A DNA stretch of 64,000 nt from Neobacillus citreus (GCF_018343545.2 NZ_JAGYPE020000016.1:1-64000); one strand, 5' to 3'. Shown: positions 8,911 to 18,357, numbered from the stretch's first letter. The notes: generated by a model from the sequence alone, not told the origin. Numbers and translations are program-made.

Positions 8911-10206
8911 TTATAGAAAGTTCAGCTTATAGACCTTTTTGGGTCTTCCTCTCAGTTTTTCTTGCTTTTTATGTGAGATTTTGGCTATTCCCTTTTCCTC
9001 AAGTTTATTTAAGATTCGGTTGGCCTGACGTAATGTAATCTTTAAATGAAATGCCAATTCATCCGCGGTTAGTTCATCGGTCATATTTTTTGAAATGACC
9101 GCCATAATTTTTTTGATTTGCAAGGTCGATATTTCTAATTTTTCGCTAAGCTGCTCTAACTGCGGTTCAACCGTATTGGTAATTTGTATGCAATGTTCTT
9201 CGCCAAGCGGCCCAACGATTTCCTCATTGTCAGTAATCACGAAAGTACAAGAAATTCCATGTAATTGTGCTTCTTTATTCGCGTTTTCAGCGGATGTTTT
9301 GGCCTGATACAACGAGGAACCGGATCCCCAGCCTATATATGTATTGAAAGAGAGCGTCTTATTCAGGTATTCAAGAACGGAACATTGCGTAAACTGGTTT
9401 GTTAGTTCTTTGAGTTCTCCATAAGAGGTAATAATTTCAAAGCAATCATGCTTTTTTTGGATAACAGACAATATTTTGTATTGATCATTGTACTCCATAA
9501 GCGCTTTATGGAGAAGAATTTGTTTGAAATCCAAATCAGACATGGTTTCTTGGCCTTCAATCGTGATTATGCCGATTGCCAACTGGTTGTCCATTAACCG
9601 AGCAAGCTGCACCTCATTGATGATTTGCTTCATCTGTTCCAATATGGATTCAATGGAAGGAAACATAAAGATATGAGGAATACCTGACTCTTCGAGGCGG
9701 CCAACCACATTGCTCATACGCGTAATCGATAAATCAGTCTTCCCTTGCTGCCATAATGTTAGATGCTTTTGAAATGTCCTCTCATAAATGTCTTCCAAAA
9801 ACTCAAGGTCATGGGTATAGGGAAATTCCTCCTTCTTTAATACTTCCTTGAGACCCATGAAACCATTTTCTTCACTTATAAAATCAATAAAAACCCTGGA
9901 AAAGTTTAAATCTTTATTCGCATTGCTTATAGTAAATAAATGCTTATAAAAATCCCCTTCAGGGATATCCAAATAAAACGTAGGGGTTGGAAAGTGTGCA
10001 GTATTCTTGCTCAATATTTTATAACCCAATTCTCCACTGCAGACAAACCCATCACAAAATGGCTGATAGTGCTCATACAACTCCTTAATCTCGCTAATTT
10101 TTCGATAAGGAATGAAAATGAGTTCACATTGCTCCCGAATCATTGGTTCAATTTTCTTTATTCTTCCAAGCGAATAAGGAGTCGTAATCACGCCAATTTT
10201 AATCAA
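8911..10206 (-). CDS. Transcriptional regulator with C-terminal winged helix
   Basis: A 431-residue regulator of a type I cannot name. The N-terminal 200 residues look like a ligand-sensing alpha/beta domain (opening IKIGVITTPYS). The middle (about 205-330) resembles a degenerate nucleotide-cyclase-like domain (AIGIITIEGQ ... YIGWGSGSSLYQAKTSAENA). The last 70 residues form a winged helix (LTADELAFHLKITLRQANRILNKL) ending in a basic tail with RGRPKKVYKL. The start is TTG at 10206 with AAAGGAG about 11 bases upstream. It is divergent from an MFS/AbgB-like operon carrying a perfect palindrome at its promoter, so it most likely controls that operon in response to the transported substrate. Confidence 0.75.
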   Translation of the reverse strand: MIKIGVITTPYSLGRIKKIEPMIREQCELIFIPYRKISEIKELYEHYQPFCDGFVCSGELGYKILSKNTAHFPTPTFYLDIPEGDFYKHLFTISNANKDLNFSRVFIDFISEENGFMGLKEVLKKEEFPYTHDLEFLEDIYERTFQKHLTLWQQGKTDLSITRMSNVVGRLEESGIPHIFMFPSIESILEQMKQIINEVQLARLMDNQLAIGIITIEGQETMSDLDFKQILLHKALMEYNDQYKILSVIQKKHDCFEIITSYGELKELTNQFTQCSVLEYLNKTLSFNTYIGWGSGSSLYQAKTSAENANKEAQLHGISCTFVITDNEEIVGPLGEEHCIQITNTVEPQLEQLSEKLEISTLQIKKIMAVISKNMTDELTADELAFHLKITLRQANRILNKLEEKGIAKISHKKQEKLRGRPKKVYKLNFL

Positions 10207-10314
10207 AAGCTATTTCGCTCCTTTCATCTGAACATAAGTACCTTTATTATACTAGTTTACTTGATTTAATACTAAACACTAACCATTTTTAGAAAATTTC
10301 CATTATAAATTATA

Positions 10315-10365
10315 TTGTAATTCTTTAAGGTGCTAGCTATAATTAATTTAAGACATGTCTTAAAT
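10315..10365 (+). promoter_or_regulatory. Sigma-A promoter overlapped by a 20-bp palindrome
   Basis: A -35 TTGTAA (10315-10320), a 17-base spacer and a perfect -10 TATAAT (10338-10343) are followed at once by the perfect palindrome ATTTAAGACATGTCTTAAAT (10346-10365) covering the expected start of transcription. This is a classic repressor operator placement for the MFS/amidohydrolase operon. Confidence 0.7.
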
Positions 10366-10418
10366 GGTTCTAAAAATCAAATATCATACTTCTAAATTTC
10401 ATGAAAAGGAGATTTTCT

Positions 10419-11639
10419 ATGAATGAAAACGTGTACAACAAGAAAACCAAAACAATTGTTTTAACCCTTCTTTTTTTAACTTGGATTGTCAACTATATGG
10501 ACAAAAACTCTATGAATGTTGCTATCATCTCTATTTCTAAACAATTCCATTTAAATCCAACTCAATCGGGAATGATCATCAGCAGTTTCTTTCTAGCTTA
10601 TGCGATTATGCAATTAATCGGGGGATGGCTGACAGATAAATATGGTTCAAAGAAAATTATCCTCATATCGTTAATTGTATGGTCCATCTTCACCATTTTT
10701 ACTGGCTTCGCTTGGTCGTTTCTCTCATTGATTATTATTCGCTTCTTATTTGGAATTGGCGAAGGCAGCTTCCCTTCTGCTAGTTCTGTCGCCTTAGCAG
10801 AAAATTTCCCTAAAGAACAGCGTGGAAGGGCGAAAGGACTGTTGTCTGCCGCAACACAAATAGGCGCCATCACGGCTTCTATTGTGGCAGCCTTAATGAT
10901 TAGTAAGGTTGGCTGGAATGTAATGTTCTATGTCTTTGGCGGGCTTGGCTTTATTTTCCTTCTTTTACTTTGGAAATACCTTCCTGAAAGAACCCAATTA
11001 AACAGAAATCAAGAAAAGCCAAAAGTTTCTTATATAAACGTGCTAAAAAATCCACTTGCTTGGAAGTTAATGCTTATTTATTTCGGGATGAGTATGGTGA
11101 ACTGGGGATTAAGTTCTTGGCTGCCTTCCTATTGGGTAAACGTCCGTCATCTTGCATTAGTGAAAACGGGCCTCATTTCGATGCTGCCGATTGCATTTTC
11201 GCTTCTTGCAATCGCTCTCAGTTCCTGGGCGATCGACAAAATAGCAGCAGGGAAAGAAAAGTATATTATCATAATAGGTTCTCTCATTGGTATCATTTCG
11301 CTTTACTTAACAATGGGTGCAGCCTCTGTCCCAATGGCGCTTACATTCCTGTGCATGGCCTATTTTGGAGTTGGTCTCACCTCTGTTGTCCTTGCTCTTC
11401 CTTTGAAATATTTTTCTCAAGAGTCAATGGGAACCACAGTAGGAATTATGTATTTTGGAGGACAGATGGCAGGAACGATTGCACCAACATTAATGGGCTA
11501 TACCATCACCATATTTAACGGTTCTTACTCTGGGGCTTTCACATTATTAATTCTTTCTCTTGTGATTCCTATTGTGACAAGCCTATTTTTAAAAACGAAT
11601 TCTAATTCAACACAAATAAAAGGAAGTAATGCGGCATGA
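10419..11639 (+). CDS. MFS transporter, anion:cation symporter (ACS) type
   Basis: A 406-residue transporter with 12 predicted membrane segments and the ACS-type opening (FLTWIVNYMDKNSMNVAI) plus GGWLTDKYGSKK after TM2 and FGIGEGSFPSASSVALAENF in TM4. Family members import organic anions such as hexuronates, phthalate or p-aminobenzoyl-glutamate. The ATG at 10419 has AAAGGAGA upstream; the ATG at 10401 does not. Its stop overlaps the next start (ATGA at 11636-11639), so an M20 amidohydrolase is translationally coupled. This suggests import of an N-acyl amino acid or amide that the partner then hydrolyses. Confidence 0.87.
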   Translation: MNENVYNKKTKTIVLTLLFLTWIVNYMDKNSMNVAIISISKQFHLNPTQSGMIISSFFLAYAIMQLIGGWLTDKYGSKKIILISLIVWSIFTIFTGFAWSFLSLIIIRFLFGIGEGSFPSASSVALAENFPKEQRGRAKGLLSAATQIGAITASIVAALMISKVGWNVMFYVFGGLGFIFLLLLWKYLPERTQLNRNQEKPKVSYINVLKNPLAWKLMLIYFGMSMVNWGLSSWLPSYWVNVRHLALVKTGLISMLPIAFSLLAIALSSWAIDKIAAGKEKYIIIIGSLIGIISLYLTMGAASVPMALTFLCMAYFGVGLTSVVLALPLKYFSQESMGTTVGIMYFGGQMAGTIAPTLMGYTITIFNGSYSGAFTLLILSLVIPIVTSLFLKTNSNSTQIKGSNAA

Positions 11640-13066
11640 CTGATATTCAAAAAATAATTGACATTATTGAAGAAAAAAGGGACCATTTCATTCAGGTCAG
11701 CGATCAAATCTGGGATTTTGCTGAAATCCGCTTCCAAGAAGCACGCTCTGCTGAGCTAATTTGTCAAACGCTTGAAGCGGAAGGATTCTCAGTTGAAAAA
11801 GGAATTGCAGACCTACCTACCGCTTTTGTTGGCAGCTTTGGTACTGGGAGTCCTGTTGTAGCCATTCTAGGTGAATACGATGCACTTTCAGGACTAAGCC
11901 AGAAAAGCGGAACGACCTTTCACGAACCCATTGAAACAGGCGGAAATGGACACGGCTGCGGGCATAATCTTCTAGGAACTGGCGCTCTGGCGGCTGCGAT
12001 TGCTCTAAAAGAGATGATGGAACAGCAGGGGCTGCAGGGAACCGTCAGATATTATGGGTGTCCTGCTGAAGAAGGCGGTTCTGGAAAAACCTTTATGGCT
12101 AGAGCAGGTTGTTTTGATGATGTTGATTTCGCCCTTTGCTGGCACCCCTGGACAACTAATACCATTTTACCAGGGAACTCATTAGCTAATTACCAAGTAT
12201 ACTTTAAATTCAAAGGAAAAAGTGCTCATGCGGCTGTTCAACCTCACTTGGGAAGAAGCGCACTTGATGCCGTGGAACTGATGAACGTTGGAGTAAATTA
12301 CCTGCGGGAGCACATCATTTCAGATGCAAGAATCCATTATGCCATTACAAACACTGGAGGATTTTCTCCTAATGTTGTCCAAGCAGAAGCAGAGGTTCTT
12401 TATTTAATTCGTGCACCTAAGACAGACCAAGTTAAAGAAATATACGAAAGAGTTTGTAAGATTGCTAGGGGCGCAGCGTTGATGACAGAAACAGAGGTAG
12501 AAATTGTGTTTGATAAAGCCTGCTCCAACCTGGTTCCAAATAAAACGCTTAGCGCCAAAATGGCTGAAGTAATGAATCAGGTTGGCGTGCCGGTTTATAA
12601 TGAGGAAGAACTTCTTTTTGCCAAACAGCTTCATGCCACATTATCTGAAGCAGACAGAAAAAACGAATTGAACAATCTGCCGAAAGAAGTAGCTGAGGCT
12701 CTCAAGAATAAAGCGATTTCCGATATCAATAATCCTTATTCTGATGATTTAGCAGATAAACCGCTCGGAGGGTCGACCGATGTTGGGGATGTGAGCTGGC
12801 TTGTACCGACAGCGCAAATTGGCACTGCCTGCTGGGTTTTAGGGACACCGGCCCATACCTGGCAAGTTGTTACCATAGGCGCTACATCAATTGCTCATAA
12901 AGGAATGCTTCAAGCAGGCAAAGTACTAGCCGGAACAGCACTTGAAGTAATTAAAAATCCAGAGCTCCTGGAGAAATGCAAACTTGAACTTAAAGAACGC
13001 TTAGGTGGAGATGTCTATCAATGTCCAATACCTAAAGAAGTCGTTCCTGCATGTAATCGGATTTAG
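11636..13066 (+). CDS. M20 amidohydrolase, AbgB-like
   Basis: A 476-residue M20D amidohydrolase resembling the B subunit of p-aminobenzoyl-glutamate hydrolase. Zinc-site motifs are GEYDALSG, GGNGHGCGHNLLG, CPAEEGGSGKTFM and, near the C terminus, STDVGDVSW and APAHTW-like TPAHTWQ. No AbgA partner is present, so it should act as a homo-oligomer. It is coupled to the upstream ACS transporter by a 4-base overlap, pointing to one uptake-and-hydrolysis unit under the divergent regulator. The substrate, an N-acylated or aminobenzoyl amino acid, is inferred from family only. Confidence 0.87.
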   Translation: MTDIQKIIDIIEEKRDHFIQVSDQIWDFAEIRFQEARSAELICQTLEAEGFSVEKGIADLPTAFVGSFGTGSPVVAILGEYDALSGLSQKSGTTFHEPIETGGNGHGCGHNLLGTGALAAAIALKEMMEQQGLQGTVRYYGCPAEEGGSGKTFMARAGCFDDVDFALCWHPWTTNTILPGNSLANYQVYFKFKGKSAHAAVQPHLGRSALDAVELMNVGVNYLREHIISDARIHYAITNTGGFSPNVVQAEAEVLYLIRAPKTDQVKEIYERVCKIARGAALMTETEVEIVFDKACSNLVPNKTLSAKMAEVMNQVGVPVYNEEELLFAKQLHATLSEADRKNELNNLPKEVAEALKNKAISDINNPYSDDLADKPLGGSTDVGDVSWLVPTAQIGTACWVLGTPAHTWQVVTIGATSIAHKGMLQAGKVLAGTALEVIKNPELLEKCKLELKERLGGDVYQCPIPKEVVPACNRI

Positions 13067-13070
13067 AAAC

Positions 13071-13117
13071 AAAGGGACGGTTCTTCTGCTTTCGAAGCAG
13101 ATGAACCGTCCCTTTTC
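13071..13117. repeat. Family 1 hairpin repeat; terminator
   Basis: Arms GGGACGGTTCTTCTGCTT and the near-complement ending ACCGTCCC form a long hairpin with a T-run, four bases after the amidohydrolase stop codon. Confidence 0.8.
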
Positions 13118-13152
13118 ATATCCGAAATATCAGAATCGCCCCTTGCATCCCA

Positions 13153-14538
13153 TCATGATGCAGAAGAACCGTCCCCATGCATCACTTGCATCTTTTTAGT
13201 AATGAACAGGATTCCTGGCAGTAATATGACGGATACGATGAGTAAAATGATGGTCAGCCAATTTTGGCTGGTGTCGTTGACTCCGGCTGCGAAGATGACA
13301 CCGAATACGCTGGAGGCAAGGATATTGCCTATGAATCTTGATGTCATAAACAGACCTGAGGCCGTCCCCGTTTCCGCTACAGAAACAAAGGAATAGAGCC
13401 GTGTTTGTAAACCTATATTTAGAATACCGTTACTTAATCCAATAGTCGCTAACACGATAAATATCCAGTAAAGCGGCGAGTTATGATTGATTGTCAGCAA
13501 TAGGACACCGCCCACTACTCCAATAATCCCTCCGGTTAGTAACGGCTTTCTATATCCCGACTTATCGATCCAACGTGTCGCAAGCGGTGTGGTAACAATG
13601 GAAAATATGGATATAGAGAGCATGATGATACCCGTAAGTTGAGAGCTAAGCTTTAAAACAGATTGTAAATAAATCGGCATGGACAGCAGCAGGGCAAAAA
13701 AGATCACTGTTGCCAAAATATACTGAACATACACTAATGAAATATTGGGGTTATTCTTTAGGAAAATAACATCGATAAAGGGCCCCGCTTTCTTTTTTTC
13801 GAAAAAGTAAAACAAAAATGTCAGCACTAAGGAACCAATTAATGCCCATACATTCAAACCGCTTGCGAGTGTTTGGAAAAAATACATCCAGCATGTGATA
13901 AATAAACTGAACAAAATAATCCCAATTCCATCCCACTTAAATGTATTATTTGTACTCCTCACATCATTCGGAATAAAAAGAACAGCCAAAATAGCCGAAA
14001 TAATGATAATCGGAAAGTTAACATAAAAAATTACATGCCAGCCGCCCTGCTGAATTAACAGTCCGCTGATGGTCGGTCCAAATGCCGCCGACGTGGTCGC
14101 AAATACCGATAGTGTGCCGATTACTCTGTTTTGATTCTTTTGAATATAGGAGCGAACAATACCGATTCCAGCAGGATATAGAGCGGATGTACCGATCGCT
14201 TGTATCGTTCTCATACCTAAGAGAAATGGCATATTCGGCGATAATGGAGCGGTAAATGAAGAAATACCTACCAACAATAGGCCAAATAAAAAGATTTTTT
14301 TCCTCCCATAAGTGTCACTAAGTTTACCAATGAGGGGCAGGAAAATAGCACTTACGATAAAATAGGAAGCAATCAACCACGTAATATCTTTTGATGTAAG
14401 CAAAAACTCATTTTTTATCTCAGGTAATGCGACCGTTATCATCGTTGTATTTAAAGGGTTCAATATGACCCCTAAGGCGATGGCAACGATCAGGAAATTT
14501 CGATTTTTAACTAAAGAAACATTTTTTGCTGCAAGCAT
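13153..14538 (-). CDS. MFS transporter (DHA2-like)
   Basis: A 461-residue multidrug-type transporter with 12-14 hydrophobic segments. Signatures are NPLNTTMITVALPEI in TM1, GKLSDTYGRKKIFLFG after TM2 and the TM5 antiporter motif TSAAFGPTISGLL. It is monocistronic and on the strand opposite its neighbours. Oddity: the last ten residues (VMHGDGSSAS) are encoded by a family-1 repeat, so the repeat seems to have replaced the original 3' end and provided a new stop. The start at 14538 has AGGAGA about 12 bases upstream, slightly long. Confidence 0.85.
   Translation of the reverse strand: MLAAKNVSLVKNRNFLIVAIALGVILNPLNTTMITVALPEIKNEFLLTSKDITWLIASYFIVSAIFLPLIGKLSDTYGRKKIFLFGLLLVGISSFTAPLSPNMPFLLGMRTIQAIGTSALYPAGIGIVRSYIQKNQNRVIGTLSVFATTSAAFGPTISGLLIQQGGWHVIFYVNFPIIIISAILAVLFIPNDVRSTNNTFKWDGIGIILFSLFITCWMYFFQTLASGLNVWALIGSLVLTFLFYFFEKKKAGPFIDVIFLKNNPNISLVYVQYILATVIFFALLLSMPIYLQSVLKLSSQLTGIIMLSISIFSIVTTPLATRWIDKSGYRKPLLTGGIIGVVGGVLLLTINHNSPLYWIFIVLATIGLSNGILNIGLQTRLYSFVSVAETGTASGLFMTSRFIGNILASSVFGVIFAAGVNDTSQNWLTIILLIVSVILLPGILFITKKMQVMHGDGSSAS
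13157..13193. repeat. Family 1 repeat, right-half copy inside the MFS 3' end
   Basis: The sequence from GATGCAGAAGAACCGTCC to CATGCATCA, read on the minus strand, codes for the last residues of the MFS protein (VMHGDGSSAS) and lies next to its stop codon. Confidence 0.75.
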
Positions 14539-14584
14539 GTACCATCCGATCTCCTCTTACCAATTTAATTATAAGTATATCATG

Positions 14585-14639
14585 AAACATGGGGACGGTT
14601 CTTTTGCTTCAGAAGCAAAAGAACCGTCCCTGTGCATCC
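14585..14639. repeat. Family 1 hairpin repeat
   Basis: Full-length copy with near-perfect arms (GGGGACGGTTCTTTTGCTTC / GAAGCAAAAGAACCGTCCC) between two divergent genes, 55 bases before the quinoprotein start. Here it cannot be a 3'-end terminator for either neighbour. Confidence 0.8.
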
Positions 14640-14694
14640 TTTTACTCATTTACGGGAAAATTACTGTAAAAGATTTGAAAGGAGTGATAATTAA

Positions 14695-16935
14695 TTGAAG
14701 AAGACTGGTTGGATTTTTATTACGTTATTTATGTTGGTTTTTGCTGGGTGTACGACTGCGCACAAGCCTGAGAAACAGCATGAGACGCAGTCTGAAGCAA
14801 AGAAAGAAAACAAGGGTGAGGACAGTAAGCCGGGTGCTGGGGATAACCAGACAAAGGATCAACTGGCCGGAACCGACTACCGTGCTTACCAGCATATGAC
14901 CTACAAGGGAAAGGTTGCTCCTAAATTTGGAGCAGATGAGCTGAGCGCCCCGCCATCGGGGAATTGGCTCACAAATGGCGGAGATATTCGCAATAGCAGA
15001 TACTCCCCTCTTGATAAAATCACTGCAGCTAATGTGAAAAATTTAAAATTAGAATGGGTCACAAGCTTAGGTTCCGGGACTGAGTTCAAATATTCGGGTG
15101 AAGGAACCCCGCTTGTTTATGATGGCGTCATGTTCACCATTACAGGAGCAAATCAAGTTCAGGCACTTGATGCCAAAACCGGAAAAATGATTTGGGAATA
15201 TCGGCCGCAGATCCCAAGCGGCATGAATACTGTCTGCTGCGGGTGGTTAAGCCGCGGTGTCGCTTTAGGGGATGGAAAAGTCTTTGTCGGATTACTGGAT
15301 GCCAGACTAGTTGCTTTAGATCAAAAAACGGGCAAGGTGGTTTGGGAAACGAGGGTCGATGATTGGGAAAAAGGCTATACGATTACAAGTGCGCCGCTCT
15401 ATTATGATGGAAAAGTCTATACGGGGATTGCCGGCGGTGAATATGGAATTAGAGGGTACGTAGCCGCTTATGACTCCGAAATTGGCAGACAAATTTGGCG
15501 GAGTTATACGCTTCCTGCTCCTGGTGAAAAAGGCAGCGAAACATGGCCAAAGGGCAGCAAGGATTGGCTGACCGGCGGAGCGCCGATCTGGAACACTCCA
15601 GCGGTTGACCCCGAATTAGGGATGATTTATTTTGCAGCAGGGAACACCTCCCCAGACCTGAACGGCAGCAATCGCGAAGGAGATAACTTATTTGCCAACT
15701 CCGTTCTTGCACTGGATGCCAATACAGGAGAATATAAATGGCACTTCCAGGAGGTGCATCATGACATTTGGGATATGGACCCGGCCAATCCGGTCGTTTT
15801 ATTTGATGTAAACATGAATGGACAAATGCGTAAAGGAATTGTCCAGGCCGGGAAAACAGGATGGCTATATATTTTGGACCGGACAAACGGGAAACCGCTG
15901 ATTGGCATTGAGGAAAAACCGGTACCGCAAAATGCCAATCAAAAAACATCACCGACTCAGCCGTTCCCAATTGGCGACGCATTTGTACCGCAAGCCGTGA
16001 CGGAAGAAGATGTGAAGCGCGATTTGCCGAAGGACTTTAAGGGTGACATTGGCAGTATCTTTACTCCTTTCTGGGATAAGCCTGTCACTCTTAAACCAAC
16101 ACCGCAAGGAGGAGCCAACTGGCCGCCATCGGCATATAACCCGAACACAGAGTATTTTTACGTAATGGCTAATGACAATTATTTTGCCTATGCCCATTAT
16201 GCCGAAGAGGAAAAGGATCGGTTCTCCGAGGGGAAAGAATATATCGGCAGCGTCTGGCAGCCGGTGAAAAATTCACCTAGCCGCGGTACTGTAACCGCCC
16301 TTGATGTGAAGACGAATAAAATTGTTTGGCAAAAGAAATGGGATGCCATCGCTTACAGCGGTTTGTTAACGACTAAAGGTAACCTGTTATTTACCGGCCA
16401 TAATGATGGACGGATTATTGCCTACGATGCTTCTAAGGGCGATCAATTATGGGAGTTTAAAATGGATGCCGGTGCAAATGCTCCGCCGATTACCTATGAA
16501 GTCGACGGAAAGCAGTATATCTCCATCTATGCCGCCGGAAATACTTTGGCTGGAACAAAGCATGGCGATAAGATCTATACCTTCTCATTGGAGGGCAAAT
16601 ACGGATCGGTTAAAGACTTCCCTAAAAATAAAATCAATACCTCGCCAGTTAAGCAGAATGTGAAGGAAAAACAGCAGGCTAACAAAACGAAAAAAGAAAC
16701 CTCAGGCACTGCCTCGGGTGAAGCGGTTTATAAAAACAACTGTATGGCCTGTCATGGCGATGCAGGCGCAGGCGGACACAATGGTCCAAATTTACAACAG
16801 ACCAAAATGGACAAGGCTGCGATTATTAGACAGGTAGAGAATGGTAAAGGCCAAATGCCGCCATTTAAAGATAACTTAACGACGAAAGAAATTGATGCAG
16901 TCGCTGATTATGTAAAGAGCCTGGGCGGCGGATGA
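14695..16935 (+). CDS. PQQ-dependent alcohol dehydrogenase with fused cytochrome c, lipoprotein
   Basis: A 746-residue quinohemoprotein that should oxidise an alcohol outside the membrane and pass electrons to a built-in heme. The N terminus is a lipoprotein signal with lipobox FAGC (Cys19) and a Lys/Glu-rich linker. An eight-bladed propeller follows with repeated W-motifs (GKMIWEY, GKVVWET, GEYKWHF, NKIVWQK, DQLWEF). The vicinal cysteines C181-C182 in TVCCGW are the hallmark of PQQ alcohol dehydrogenases. A C-terminal cytochrome c domain has CMACH (683-687) and Met721 as the likely axial ligand. The start is TTG at 14695 behind AAAGGAGTG. No pqq synthesis genes are in the window. The substrate is unknown. 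Confidence 0.87.
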   Translation: MKKTGWIFITLFMLVFAGCTTAHKPEKQHETQSEAKKENKGEDSKPGAGDNQTKDQLAGTDYRAYQHMTYKGKVAPKFGADELSAPPSGNWLTNGGDIRNSRYSPLDKITAANVKNLKLEWVTSLGSGTEFKYSGEGTPLVYDGVMFTITGANQVQALDAKTGKMIWEYRPQIPSGMNTVCCGWLSRGVALGDGKVFVGLLDARLVALDQKTGKVVWETRVDDWEKGYTITSAPLYYDGKVYTGIAGGEYGIRGYVAAYDSEIGRQIWRSYTLPAPGEKGSETWPKGSKDWLTGGAPIWNTPAVDPELGMIYFAAGNTSPDLNGSNREGDNLFANSVLALDANTGEYKWHFQEVHHDIWDMDPANPVVLFDVNMNGQMRKGIVQAGKTGWLYILDRTNGKPLIGIEEKPVPQNANQKTSPTQPFPIGDAFVPQAVTEEDVKRDLPKDFKGDIGSIFTPFWDKPVTLKPTPQGGANWPPSAYNPNTEYFYVMANDNYFAYAHYAEEEKDRFSEGKEYIGSVWQPVKNSPSRGTVTALDVKTNKIVWQKKWDAIAYSGLLTTKGNLLFTGHNDGRIIAYDASKGDQLWEFKMDAGANAPPITYEVDGKQYISIYAAGNTLAGTKHGDKIYTFSLEGKYGSVKDFPKNKINTSPVKQNVKEKQQANKTKKETSGTASGEAVYKNNCMACHGDAGAGGHNGPNLQQTKMDKAAIIRQVENGKGQMPPFKDNLTTKEIDAVADYVKSLGGG

Positions 16936-16951
16936 TAGCTGTCCAAGAAAC

Positions 16952-16995
16952 AAAAAAGGTAATCGTCCTGTTTTAATGGACGATTACCTTTTTTT
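16952..16995. terminator. Two-way intrinsic terminator
   Basis: Stem AAAGGTAATCGTCC / GGACGATTACCTTT with long A and T runs on the two sides, between the convergent quinoprotein genes; the sugar dehydrogenase stop codon lies in its T-run. Confidence 0.9.
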
Positions 16996-18142
16996 AGTTG
17001 GCAGATGCTTTTTCTGTTAAGGAAATATGAATTAACCGGTCATCTTTATCGGTCGGATTTCCGCGTTTGTCACGGTTGCTGGTAATTGTATACAGTTCAT
17101 TGTGATCGACCAGCACATCCCTTAATCTGCCTGCTTCACTGTAAAACTCCTCAAATTTCTTGCTGGCAAGGTCATACGTAAAGATTTTCTTTCCGGCTAA
17201 GGAAGCAACAAAGAGCTTTCCATCATTAAACGCCATACCTGACGGCGCCCACGTTTGATCACCGGATTGAAGAATCGGCTTCATCATGCCTTGTACCTCT
17301 TTATCTCCTTGTGCAACAGGCCATCCATAGTTTTTCCCGGCTTGAATCAAATTAATTTCATCATGCCCTGATTCACCATGCTCCGAACTATACAGGTTTC
17401 CATCTTGATCCCAAGCCAATCCCTGTGGGTTACGATGGCCATAGGAGTAAATATAAGAATTTTTATATGGGTTATCTACTGGAACAGCCCCATTTACGGT
17501 CATTCTTAAAATTTTTCCGGCTAAGCTGTCAAGATTTTGGGCGTTCGTTGATTTGCCGATATCACCTGTAGTCGCATACAGCATGCCATCCGGGCCGATT
17601 TTGATTCGACCGCCGTTATTAACCTCGCCGCCAGGAATTTTATCCAAGAGAACCTGGTCTTCCTGCCACGTCTTATCTTCAAGCTTGAGTGAAATAATCC
17701 GGTTCAGGGTCTCGCCATCTTTCTGATAGCTGTGAAAAGCAAATGCTTTCTTTGTTGTTGCAAAATCAGGTGCTAACGTAAACCCGAGAAAGCCGGCTTC
17801 CCCTTTATTGAAAATCTTCTCAGAGGTCTTTACATTCTGAACATCTACCAAGCCGAGGTCACCATTTATTTGAATGACCGACCCTTCCCGCTGGCTTAGG
17901 AAAAACAAACCGCCATTTTTATTAATCGTCCATGGGATATACAAATGATTGGCATTCACACTGCCATCATCGGATACTGCTACCTCGACTGCCTTATTCA
18001 TTACCTCGCTTGCATCCTGCTGTATAGAACCCTGTTTTTGGCCAGAATCTTTTGCATCATCTTTATCTTCCCAAAACACCGCATACCCAAGCCCCGCTGC
18101 CAAAGCAACACTCAACACACTAAAACCTATTAACTTCTTCAA
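16994..18142 (-). CDS. PQQ-dependent sugar (aldose) dehydrogenase-like protein
   Basis: A 382-residue soluble-GDH-type six-bladed propeller (YliI/Asd relatives) with an N-terminal membrane anchor or signal (LIGFSVLSVALAAGLGYAVF). Family motifs include GGEVNNGGRIKIGPDGMLY, GHRNPQGLAWD, SEHGESGHDEINLI (catalytic region) and NYGWP. It is expected on the outer face of the membrane, oxidising aldoses with PQQ. It converges with the PQQ alcohol dehydrogenase; two quinoproteins side by side suggest that the strain makes or scavenges PQQ. Substrate specificity is uncertain, and some homologues have no known activity. Confidence 0.85.
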   Translation of the reverse strand: MKKLIGFSVLSVALAAGLGYAVFWEDKDDAKDSGQKQGSIQQDASEVMNKAVEVAVSDDGSVNANHLYIPWTINKNGGLFFLSQREGSVIQINGDLGLVDVQNVKTSEKIFNKGEAGFLGFTLAPDFATTKKAFAFHSYQKDGETLNRIISLKLEDKTWQEDQVLLDKIPGGEVNNGGRIKIGPDGMLYATTGDIGKSTNAQNLDSLAGKILRMTVNGAVPVDNPYKNSYIYSYGHRNPQGLAWDQDGNLYSSEHGESGHDEINLIQAGKNYGWPVAQGDKEVQGMMKPILQSGDQTWAPSGMAFNDGKLFVASLAGKKIFTYDLASKKFEEFYSEAGRLRDVLVDHNELYTITSNRDKRGNPTDKDDRLIHISLTEKASAN

Positions 18143-18218
18143 AATACCACCTCAAAAATATAATTTACACAAACAGTTTAGACATATTTCAGACTATTTA
18201 AACAATGGAACATGGATT

Positions 18219-18357
18219 GAAGCATGGGTGAAGCATGGGGACGGTTCTCGTGCATCAATTGCGTTGGTTCGTAGGGACGTTTCCTGTGCTTCAATCGCAC
18301 GAAAAAAGGACGGTTCTTCTGCTTTTGAGGCAAAAGAACCGTCCCTGTGCATCATTT
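18219..18357. repeat. Family 1 repeat cluster (partial plus full copy)
   Basis: Contains a short copy ending GGTTCTCGTGCATCA, a diverged copy (TCGTAGGGACGTTTCCTGTGC), and a full hairpin at 18306-18350. The TCA at 18352-18354 is the stop codon of the helicase gene on the minus strand. Confidence 0.8.

Noticed and set aside
11060-11518. 152-codon plus-strand frame inside the ACS transporter gene
   Set aside because: Out-of-frame shadow with no ribosome site; the transporter frame carries all the conserved motifs.
15449-15982. 177-codon open frame on the minus strand inside the PQQ alcohol dehydrogenase
   Set aside because: It lies opposite a clearly conserved propeller gene and shows no family motif; a by-product of codon bias.
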